DNA of 64,000 bases, taken from positions 48,460,311-48,524,310 of the forward strand of contig NC_061119.1 of NCBI RefSeq assembly GCF_002878395.1, given 5' to 3'. The DNA comes from Capsicum annuum. Its lineage: Eukaryota; Streptophyta; Magnoliopsida; Solanales; Solanaceae. Shown piece after piece: positions 55,130 through 64,000 of the stretch (within the stretch, counting starts at the first letter, position 1; each line of letters starts with the position of its first letter). Both the position numbers and the translations under genes were made by a program. The notes under the pieces are model-generated. The model was given only the letters and a program-made list of their open reading frames with translations. It had not been told where the DNA came from and made no database searches.

Positions 55130-55700
55130 AATGGTCAGATTTATGTAAGGAGAGTTTTAAAGAGTTGAAGACTCGACTCACCTCAACTCCAGTTCTAGCT
55201 CTTCCAGATGGTTCAGACAATTTTGTAGTCTATTGTGATGCATACAGATTAGGTTTAGGTTGTGTCCTCATACAGCATGGAAATGTCATAGCCTATTCCT
55301 CCAGATAGTTAAAGCCCCATGAGAAGAAGTATCCTACTCATGATCTTGATTTAGCAGCCGTAGTATTTGCCTTAAAGATTTGGAGGCATTATTTATATAG
55401 AGTTCATGTAGATGTCTTCACATATCATAAGAGTCTCTAGTATGTCTTTTCTTAGAAAGATCTCAATCTTTGTCAGAGAAGGTGGTTAGAGCTTTTGAAG
55501 GATTATAACGTAAGTGTCCTTTATCACCCGAGCAAGGCCAACATTGTGGATGATGATCTCAGTAGACTCTTCATGGGTAGTGTTTCTCATGTTAAGGATA
55601 AAAAGAAAAAGATATCCCAAGAAATCCATCAGCTTTCCAGACTAGGCGTTCACTTAATCGACTCTTCAGAGGGTGGTGTATGTGTTTAGAGTAGTTCAGA
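55130..55700 (+). pseudogene. Element B RNase H and connection
   Basis: VVYCDAYRLGLGCVLIQ keeps the first Asp. The Glu position reads [15 protein letters not shown] (Glu to Asp) and the next acidic position reads VFTYHKSL (Asp to Tyr). The last block is IVDDDLSRLFMGSVSH. Two catalytic positions have therefore changed, so the domain should be inactive, unlike the equivalent in element A. Confidence 0.75.
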
Positions 55701-55739
55701 TTCATCTCTAGTTTTTGTGGTGAAAGAAAAGTAAGATAG

Positions 55740-56200
55740 GGATCCCATCCTTGTCAATCTAAAAGAGTCAGTTTAGAATCAGAAAGTAGCGGCTTTCTTC
55801 CAAGGGGGAGATGGTGTTCTTCGTTGTAAGGGTCGTCTGTCTGTTCTAGGTGTAGATGACTTGAGGTAGCAAATTCTTGCAAGAGTGCATGGTGCGTGAT
55901 ACTCTATTCATCCAGGGTCCACTAAGATGTGCCACGACTTGTGGGAGATCTATTGGTAGAGTGGGATGAAAAGAGATATTGCAGGGTTTGTGGGTAAGTG
56001 CTCTACATGTCAGTGGGTTAAGATAGAGCATCAGAAACCTAGTGGGTCTATGCAGGAGTTCACCATTTCTACTTGGAAGTGGGAAGAAATAAACATAGAT
56101 TTCGTGATGGGTTTGCCTCAAACTCGTCATCAGCATAATTCATTTTGGGTTATTGTAGACAGAATAACCAAGTTAGCTCATTTTCTTCTAGTTCAGATCT
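55740..56200 (+). pseudogene. Element B integrase, core deleted
   Basis: The zinc-binding part is present (YSIHPGSTKMCHDLWEIYW, FVGKCSTCQWVKIEHQKPSGSM), as is the start of the core (INIDFVMGLPQTRHQHN, first Asp). After ITKLAHFLLVQ (about 56195) the sequence jumps to the C-terminal FHPVFHVSLLKK region, read out of frame. Relative to element A about 675 nt are missing, including the second and third catalytic residues. Confidence 0.8.
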
Positions 56201-56505
56201 AGCCTTATTTCATCCAGTCTTCCATGTCTCCTTGCTCAAGAAGTACATAGGTGACCTAGTAGTTATAGGCCCTATTTAGAACATTGATGTTCAGGACAGC
56301 CTCTCTTATGAAGAGATTCTAGTTGAAATTTTAGACTATCAGATTCGTAGGCTAAGTAATAAAGAAGTCCCTCTAGTCAAAGTTCTTTAGAGAAATTAGT
56401 TCGTTGAGGGAGCTACTTGGGAAGCAGAAGAAAACATGCATACCAAGTACCCTCACCTTTTCTCTGCCAACCCAGATCAAGCTCAAGGTAACAGTCCTCC
56501 TTAAG
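56201..56505 (+). pseudogene. Element B chromodomain remnant
   Basis: Shifted relative to pol, but the DNA aligns with the element A stretch 16725-17031 (CATCCAGTCTTCCATGTCTC, GAGGGAGCTACTTGGGAAGCAG, AAGTACCCTCACC). In the right frame it would give the chromodomain end (EGATWEAEE..MHTKYPHLF). It ends shortly before non-coding DNA and the purine tract near 56826. Confidence 0.7.
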
Positions 56506-56838
56506 CTTATTCAGTCTCACGTTCAGCGTTCAATACAACTTGATATTTTATTTCGTGTTCATGTTCTATCACAAATTTGGTATCAAGTACCATTGCATAT
56601 TCAGTCATGCATACATGTATCAGAACAGTAAATAATCATGCATTCGATATGAATTCTCATTGCGAGAACCTCAGTCATGCATTCATCAATCAGTTACACA
56701 TGCATCAGATATGCATGTTTAGTATAATGCGTTCAGTTTGTCAGTCATAAGATCATGTTCCAGCTACTCATGTTCAGATTATTGTTTCCCCTCTCAGTTA
56801 ATTCCATTCATGGATGAATGTTCTCAAGGGAGAGATAT

Positions 56839-59507
56839 TGTAATACTCATGCCTTTTTCCTAGCTAGAAATCATCTCAAGGATGCTAGGACTTACTTTGA
56901 AATGTAAACCTATATTTGTACACATGGTATTTTTGATATTTTCACTTTTTACCACGTGGAAAATTGAGTTAGCTTTCCAACATTACCAATTTTGTCCAGA
57001 TCCAACATCAGATGAGGAAGTTATAGACGTTTTACTTGGAACTGTCAGAAATGCCTAGGTATGACTGCGAAGTTGATGGACCGCCACATAAGTGATTGAT
57101 TTCTACTTTGACCATCACAGCTAATGAATTTGAGCCATATATTAGATAAGGACTGATGGATGAGTTGATGGACCGTCAAAGGTGTGACGGACCGTCATCC
57201 AGGCCGTCAACTCTTATCCAGTGAACCCCATTTCTGGTCCATGTCTGACGGGCTAAGTAAAGGACCGTTAAGTTTTTGATGGGCCATCAGTCGGACCGTC
57301 ACACGCCACGTTTAGTTTATTTCTAAGTCATTTTAACATGGGTGTTTTGGTCACTTATCACTCTCCTACATATACCCAGATAAGTCTGAATTCAACCATT
57401 ATACTCATTATTATTTCACAAACAAAAAAAAAACTAGGGTTTCTCTATAAATTTAATCTCTAAAAACAATACCTAATCTTTTTTAAGAATCAAAGGATTT
57501 CAAATCCTTCAAGTTCGATAAAACATCAAGAACCTTGAGTCAGGTATGCGTAGTGTTCATCTATGGACCCCTTTCATTCTTAGAGTTCAAGAACCATGCT
57601 TTTAAATGAGAAACTTTGATTTCCTTGTTGTTATATGATGTTGTTCATGTTAATGATCATTGTTTAAGCTTCAAGATATTAATTTAAGTTGACTTCCATG
57701 ATGTATGCATACTTGTAGTTAAAACCCATGAATTTGGGTGGTTCAAAATGATTAAAATTGTTGAGAAAACCTATGCCCCAAAGTGTGCATACAAGGTGTT
57801 TGTTAAAATTCCTAGAATGCTAAAAATCATGTTCCCATGACCCTATAGTATGTAAATGACAAGCTATGGCAACTCTTAAAATGATTCCAAATGAACTTCC
57901 ATACTATTGATATGTGTTGCTAGTATGATTATACAATGAACATGATATTAAGGTTGTGCAAGTACTTCCATGTGACATGAAATCCTTCCAATGCAATACA
58001 TTGCTAATAACCATGCTTAGTATGAAATCCCTTATGAACGATATTATGAAATGTGGACTCAAATCTTGTGATCAAGTCATGTCATATATGTCAGTTTCCT
58101 TCCATCTAGTCCTAGGGGTTTTCATACCCGAAAAGCATAGTTTTGTGCCTATATCCATGTTATGTCATCACGATCATCTCAATCAAGCCACAATCTATAG
58201 AACTCAGTCAGTCATGTGACTCATGAAACCTCAAAAATCTCATGATCTCAGTAAATTCTCAGAGAGTAGTACTATTCTGCAGTCAACGGATGTCAGTTAT
58301 TCAGTCCATGTATAATCAGTTAAATTATGTTCAGTCTATTTAGATGGGAGTAGAAGTTAGCACCAAATGAACCCAAGGATGGGAACTCACCTACCAATTT
58401 AGGGTGTGATTGTTAGTAATCATCCTTGTGTTCCAGAACTACGTAGCCAGTGTAGGTTGAGACGTCTTAACCTGTCAGATTAGGGTTGATGAGGTGTCTT
58501 AACCTATTAGTTTAGTGTTCCCACCGTTCTTATTTTGTGTACCTTCTAACTAAAGGTCACTCACAATATCCTTACCTATGGTGCGGTATTAACACCCCTC
58601 CAATAGGGGCAGAGATTGGACCCCAACTTAGTTATATGAATTATTGGGGCATGTTAGTTAAACAACTATTTCCCACAGTTTTAGACTCAGTCTCGGTAAA
58701 TGAACTCAGACAGTTTTTCTGATACCAATATACCAGGACTATTAGATACAGACAAATTCAGTTATAGTATGAAACTCAGATAGTTCCATTAGATGCAGGA
58801 CTGTCAGACCCAATCACCCATGTATTCAGAACTACAGTATCAGTCATGATCAGTTATCAGTAAACTATGTATTAGCATACAGATTTAGCTGTCATGCATT
58901 TGCGATCTCAGTTCCTATGTATGCATGTTTGCACTGTTATGTTCGTACCAGTCAGTTAGTTAGCATTGTTCATGGATGTAACCCTATTTATGTTCAGGCT
59001 ACCTCACTCGTATTCTCAGTACTCCATTTGTACTAATGCATTCGCAGTATGGTGCTTTCTCTTTATGTTACACCATAGGTTCAGAGACATGAGTTCCAGA
59101 CAAACAGTAGCAGTCGTATTCTAGTATACAGAGTTGCAGTGAGTCCTCTTCATTTGAGGACTATATGATTTGATTTATTCATTTATTATTTTAGTTAGCT
59201 ATCAGTTTATGGAGTTAGTTGGAGACATGTTCCTTCAACTTCTTATTTTGACAGTGTTTGGAGGCTTTCAGATTTAGTTCAATTTTGATTCACTTTTCAG
59301 TTGTTTTGGGTATCTTTCACCTATATGGATATTATTTTACCAGATTCTTTATTCAGTTGAACCTTATGGCCTACATGTTCATGTTTTCCGTATTATTATG
59401 ATATATATTATAGTTACAAGTACAAATATCAGTCATGGGTTAACTTGTGGTCCTTCGAGGTCATAAGCACCGTGTAGTATTCCAGTTCAAAAATTTGGGG
59501 CGTTACA
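56839..59507 (+). repeat. Element B 3' LTR
   Basis: 2669 bp, complete, TGTAATACTCATG...GGGGCGTTACA, preceded by the purine tract AAGGGAGAGATAT. Array at 57045-57312. It aligns with the 5' LTR throughout, with many transitions, so the insertion is not recent. Confidence 0.9.
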
Positions 59508-59911
59508 TCTATATACTAGTACTTAACCCCCTATCTACAGGTTCAGCGGCTCATTCCCGGGGTCTATCTTAGTAGTAAATTGTTCCTAGACATCCAGAAT
59601 TTAGTGAGCCTCTCTTAAACTGGAATACATTTACTTATATAACTAGTCTTTCAATATATAGCCTAGTCAGGGGTTTTATCCCAACCTAGATATTTAGTTT
59701 TCATTAGATGCTTCGTATTTGGAATTTGAGTATTGTATTGTCATAATTTTGTTGATACATTTTGGATCATAAGTTTCCATTAAAAATTATTGTATCTTCC
59801 ACACCTTTTTTTAGTTGAAGTTATGCTTAGAATGATGTGCTAAGGGGTTTCCTGGTCCTTCATGGTTCGGGACACTTGTCATAGCTAGGGCCTCAGCTTG
59901 GATCATGACAA

Positions 59912-62900
59912 GCTTGGTATCAGTCACAGTTAAGGGTCCCAGAGTATCTACAAAGTCGTGTCGTGTAGAGTCTTTTTTATGGGTGTGTAGTGTGCCACAC
60001 TTTTAAGAAGAAAGCTACAAGTCATTTAGGATATGATTTCCCATTCTTTCATTCTCTAGATCATGCCATTATGTTTTCCACATAGAATCTATCCAAGTTC
60101 CTTTCTTGATCTAATTCTATTAGTTATTTCTCATTGCCAAGATGATACAAGTTTAAAGCTTAAGGTCTATATAATGGGGTCCTTTCTGATTGAGTAATCC
60201 ATAAGGTTATGAAATAGTACAAGAGCTTGCGAGGAGTTTGGTAGTGCTTTAAAGTGTGTTGATTCAATTGTATACTCCTTTCTATATCTATCATGCATTG
60301 GATCCCAAGGTATGAACTGTATTCAGTCCTTTTCAAAATCCTTATTGTAGAGGCCATGCTTAAGGGTAGAGATACGTAGAAGAATGTTGGAATAATATTT
60401 CCACCAGAGTAGTAGTATATATTATGGTATCGTAACCTATTGGTAGTAAGATGATCCCGAAGTTAGTTATATGAAGTCATAAGTTTAGAAGTCAGAGTAA
60501 GGGTAGCTTTTGTATAAATAAGTAGTTTGAGTTGCATAACTCTTGACTGAGGTTTGGTTTCCCATTTATGGTGATTAGCTAATATTGTAGCAAGATTTTT
60601 AGAGTGCATGGTAGTCTGTGGAGGAAGTGACTGACTATGATTATTATTTATTTATAATAGGGAAGGAGATCAGAGTGGATAGCTATGGTGGCCGTAGAAA
60701 TCATTTATAAGAGGTAAACGAAAAGGGTTTGATTAGTTAATAAGTTATGGGCAGAAACTCATTGGTATTTATGAAATTTCAAGGTAGTGGGGATGAATGT
60801 ATGGGTAATTAAATATGATATGAGAAGGTAGAATATGTTGATAAGATCATAATGAGTTATATTATAAAATTAAGATCGACTACCCTTATTATGTGAATTT
60901 ATCCCCTTGATTGTCTTTTCTCTAGTAGTTGTAAACTAGTACTACATGTGAGAAGGTATGTAGTTGATTTTGAGGTATAGTAGTAATGTCATGGAGAGGA
61001 TGTGATAAGACGTAGTAGTTAAGTGAAATGAGGTATTTGGGTTGATTTTCCAATTTGATGGACTAGTATAATATGTGGCATGCTTTATCGGTGGTGCATG
61101 ATTGTTGCTAGGATATAGGCTTGAACTTTATATATGGAGTGTGGTGGTAAGAATATTAGCTTAAGATTAATGATGCATGTTTTGTGGGAATGAATTAGTA
61201 GGCTTGATGTGATGTGGAAGAGATCCTAGGTTGATAACTTATGAAATTTGAGTAGATAATTGTGATATAAAGACATGAGGACTGGTGTTAAAAACATGAA
61301 TTATGGCTAAGTCATTAAGTGGATAAGAGTATTATGTATATAAGAATAAGTCAAAACCAAGGTGGTATGTGTTTTGATAAGGTTTTATGTGTATAAGTTT
61401 CATGTTTACCTAGTTTATGTTCTTAAATTTCTTAGTATGGACAAAGACTAGAGAGCTACTATTTGGTCTTCTTTGGATTTGAATTAAGGTAATTATAGAT
61501 AGATGATGTGAGCTCTTGGTCTAGTTTTAAAAACTTAGTTAAGTTGTAAGGGTATGTAATTATAGGTTTAATGTGAGTATGTAAAGTAATGGAGAATGAA
61601 TTGGTATGAAATAAGGAGTGTGTATGTGTATGCTCATGAGTAGGTTGATAGCTATAGAGGCTAGTGAAAGTGAAGATTAGCATTCTCGAAAAGCAATGCC
61701 TTCAGAGTATAGTTTCTCAAGGGGAGTTTAGCGTTTATGTGTATAGTGATACCTCCACCCCTTTTTGTGATGAGAGTTATGGCTATAGATTTGATGTGAG
61801 GTTACGTCCGCAGGTCTAGGATTATTACTTTGATCTAATGGGGAGATGATGGACTAAGGTAGATCTTGAATTTTCTCATGGTGTCAAGTTTCAGAAAGAG
61901 TCATGACAAATCTATTCCTATTCAAGCAACCTCCTCCTACTTCAATTTAAGAGGTCATTCTCCTAATGTCTTATGTATTCAAGTCATGCCTATGCCTAAG
62001 TTTCAAATTATATATGCAACTTATGTCCATGTTCTATCCCCAAAACTAAAAGCAATAATGTTCCCCATTAATCCAAGTGTTCAAGTATTCAAGCTCTATG
62101 TTATGATTGTTCCTGATCCATAACTCCATGTTTTATGTCATGCTTAGTTCTAAGGAACTATGTTTTTATATGTTACCGATTTATTTTATGTCGGGATTAG
62201 CCAATGTTACAAAATTTATGCTAAATCATGACTATTGTAGCTATGAAAATGGGAAAAAATAGCTAGCAATTCATGTCTCAGTCATTGTCTACATGAATCC
62301 CAACTTTAGATTATACAACTCTTGATATGTGCACTCATGTTTTCACACTGTACCCAATCCTAAGAACCCATGTTGTGTTGTGTTCATGCTAGAACAACTC
62401 TATACTCATGATCTATACATTTGATATATGATGAAATTTGTGTCTATTGTGTCGTATCTACAACTTATGTCCCACCTTGAGAAGTACAATAACTATAAGT
62501 TATAATCAAATAGTGTTACTCCCATTCAAGATACTTATGCTCGAGTCCTTCAATGCCCCTTTGTATGTTGGTATGATAGTGGTTTTGGAAGCATAGTAAT
62601 GTCTTAGATAGGGAGTAGATGTTCTTGAATGTGAAAATTTTGATGTGATTTCTCGAGCTAAGGTTATAGATGAATGGGGAAATAAGGAGATGAACTTTCA
62701 TTATGTGAAATAGTTAGGAAGGAGATATATGGCGAAAATCTTTATGAGAGTGATTAAATTTGCTGGTCTTAGTGGGGAGATCCATGAAGTGATTATAATA
62801 ATGATAGGCTTGAATGTTGGGATTGATAACAATGCAAACCAATTTGTTATGTGGTTGGTACTCCTTGATTTAATACCTAAGGGTGTTTGATTATAATGAT

Positions 62901-63481
62901 AAGGTGAAGAAATATTCTTAAAGGGATGTAGGGAATGGGGTCCCATAGATTAACCTAGCACCTTTTACCCCGAGTGTGGCTATTACATAATATTTGTATG
63001 CAGTGGGACTCAGACTCTTACAGTTAGTTGTGTTGTAGGGGGAAATTGTAAGTTCTAAATGATGATACAGATTGTCCGTGGTAGAATGCATAGTTTAGGA
63101 GTGTTGTTAAGCTTAAAGGATATTCTCCCTATCATGTGAGATGGAGAGTACCTCTATTTCTATGTCTTACGAAATCTTATTTCATAATTAGTACCGATGT
63201 AAATCAGGCCTATGATCACCAAATAAATGTATTCCTTATGTTGTGATGATTATGATCCATAGAACTCATATTCAAGATCATCTCTATGTAAAGTCTCATT
63301 ATCTCATATGTCGTGCTTACATGATTTACTTGGCGATTTCATGAAGATCTTCTTAATGTATATGTATGTTTTATTAATAGAAAATTCTTAGAGTAAGGTT
63401 ACTTCCTTTATTCCATACTTCTACAGCTTCATGAAGTTCCTATTCATTATTCGGGGACGAATGATCCCAAGATGCGGATAA
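59912..63481 (+). other. Family C internal region 2 (non-coding)
   Basis: Starts AGCTTGGTATCAGTCACAG (primer site) and follows internal region 1 block by block to the purine tract CATTATTCGGGGACGAATGATCCC and the third LTR. No gag or pol domain was found. The frames at 61459-61683, 61866-62123 and 62516-62946 have no counterpart reading in region 1 and are taken as chance. Confidence 0.65.
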
Positions 63482-64000
63482 TGTAACACCCCGCACTTTT
63501 GAGCTAAAGTTGAACCATCTTTCCTCTCTTTATGGACAAAAACCCAATGGTTTATACTTAGATATAAGTGTGAGTAACATTTCCTTAGTGTGGGAACATC
63601 CTTGTATATGAACATACATCCTAAAGATCTTTTAGCTCAAAAGCTAAGTTGAGCGTTTTCCTATCGATTAAATTTTAGTTGACGATTATGCTTGGGTCAA
63701 CTTCCAATGACCATTAATACTAGGATATAAAGAGTCATCTGGCCAACTATATATCAAATTAAATCCCATTGAGTATTCTTTCCAATGCCCCTAATCAGTT
63801 TTCAATCGGAGTCTGGAGTCAAAAGTTATGAGTGTTTGAATGAGGACTTTCCAGGATCCACATTGGCCCTGCGCCAAAAACCAATCGCCAAAGCACACTG
63901 CCTTAGCTTTGATTTTTCCAGGCACTGGAAACCCTAAGGTTTGCTTTGGCCATGAGCCGCAAAGCCTTTTTGAGGCGTCAAAAAGTGTTTCGTTTGATAT
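63482..64000 (+). repeat. Family C LTR 3, cut by the window edge
   Basis: TGTAACACCCCGCACTTTTGAGC... The first 519 bp, closely matching the start of LTR 2 (45562). It includes the phrase array start (GCGCCAAAAACC, GCCAAAGCACACTGCC, GAGCCGCAAAGCC). Confidence 0.85.

Larger units (their letters stand above)
49777..59507 (+). mobile_element. Ty3/gypsy chromovirus, Tekay/Del type (element B)
   Basis: 9.7 kb with both LTRs, termini TGTAATACCCG...GGCGTTACA. Flanks TCTAC (49772-49776) and TCTAT (59508-59512) differ by one base. LTR 1 of family C shows the empty site (CTAGTTCTACATACTAG, about 41513-41530), so the insertion point is certain. Gag is the best preserved of the window. Pol has a one-base loss, a deletion of about 77 nt in RT and one of about 675 nt in integrase relative to element A. 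Confidence 0.9.
45562..59911 (+). repeat. Family C LTR 2 with two nested insertions
   Basis: The LTR pieces are 45562-47122, about 49396-49776 and about 59513-59911. Together they make about 2.34 kb and align with LTR 1 in order. It ends GGATCATGACA at 59911 and is followed by the primer site of internal region 2. Confidence 0.85.
39480..64000 (+). mobile_element. Tandem LTR-internal-LTR-internal-LTR array (family C)
   Basis: Three LTR starts (39480, 45562, 63482; TGTAACA...GCACTTTTG) and two LTR ends followed by a primer site (41952, 59911) bracket two homologous internal regions of about 3.6 kb each. The middle LTR is complete once two later insertions are subtracted. Three LTRs around two internals is the product expected from unequal recombination between LTRs of neighbouring or sister copies. 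The third LTR runs off the window. The left flank is ATCAT (39475-39479); the matching right target duplication lies outside. Confidence 0.85.

Noticed and set aside
1..64000. A hidden defence, biosynthetic or other non-transposon system
   Set aside because: Both strands were read for other protein families and RNA genes; everything with recognisable coding signal traces back to transposable elements.

Overview
The window looks like a gene-poor, heterochromatic stretch of a plant nuclear genome, most likely Solanaceae (genus not resolved). I see no intact host gene, no tRNA or rRNA gene, no CRISPR array and no bacterial operon. Nearly all of it is nested transposable elements in various states of decay. 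All alignments were made by eye; no database was searched.

Layout. 1-790: 3' end of a CACTA DNA transposon. 1413-6874: degraded Ty1/copia element on the minus strand with about 312-bp LTRs, a Met-type primer-binding site and recognisable gag, protease, integrase, RT and RNase H. 8185-9319: inverted, truncated gypsy LTR. 9320-18471: Ty3/gypsy chromovirus of Tekay/Del type ('element A') on plus, with a 2.9-kb 5' LTR, full gag-pol riddled with stops, and a 3' LTR cut short. 18472-18745 and 31062-31877: a short-terminal-repeat (TRIM-like) tandem repeat, split by a 12.3-kb Athila-like gypsy element on minus (18746-31056, both LTRs 1483 bp, TSD ATAAT). The Athila element itself carries a truncated RTE-type LINE inside its RT. 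32134-35775: CACTA transposase remnant on minus with a duplicated exon and a very large (GAA/GGA)n expansion. 36200-37715: 3' LTR and an adjoining ORF of another minus-strand gypsy element. 39480-64000: a tandem retroelement array of LTR-internal-LTR-internal-LTR organisation ('family C', non-autonomous). Its middle LTR was later hit by a solo LTR (47123-49390) and a second Tekay/Del element ('element B', 49777-59507).

How parts relate. Elements A, B, C and the solo LTR share TGTAA...TTACA-like termini, an initiator-Met-type primer site and a GGGGGA-type polypurine tract, so they belong to one broad Tekay/Del superfamily. A and B are coding relatives. C has the same 5' leader but no recognisable pol, and was probably mobilised in trans. 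None of the three gypsy RTs keeps both catalytic Asp residues, so none looks autonomous.

The most interesting signal is regulatory. Each gypsy LTR family carries a short array of degenerate palindromic phrases just upstream of its TATA-like core promoter. In the Athila element and in Tekay element B, which are different lineages, the phrase is the same (core TGACGGACCGTCA/TGACGGTCCGTCA). The Athila element also carries extra copies of this array internally, ahead of its additional ORF and next to another TATA-like site.
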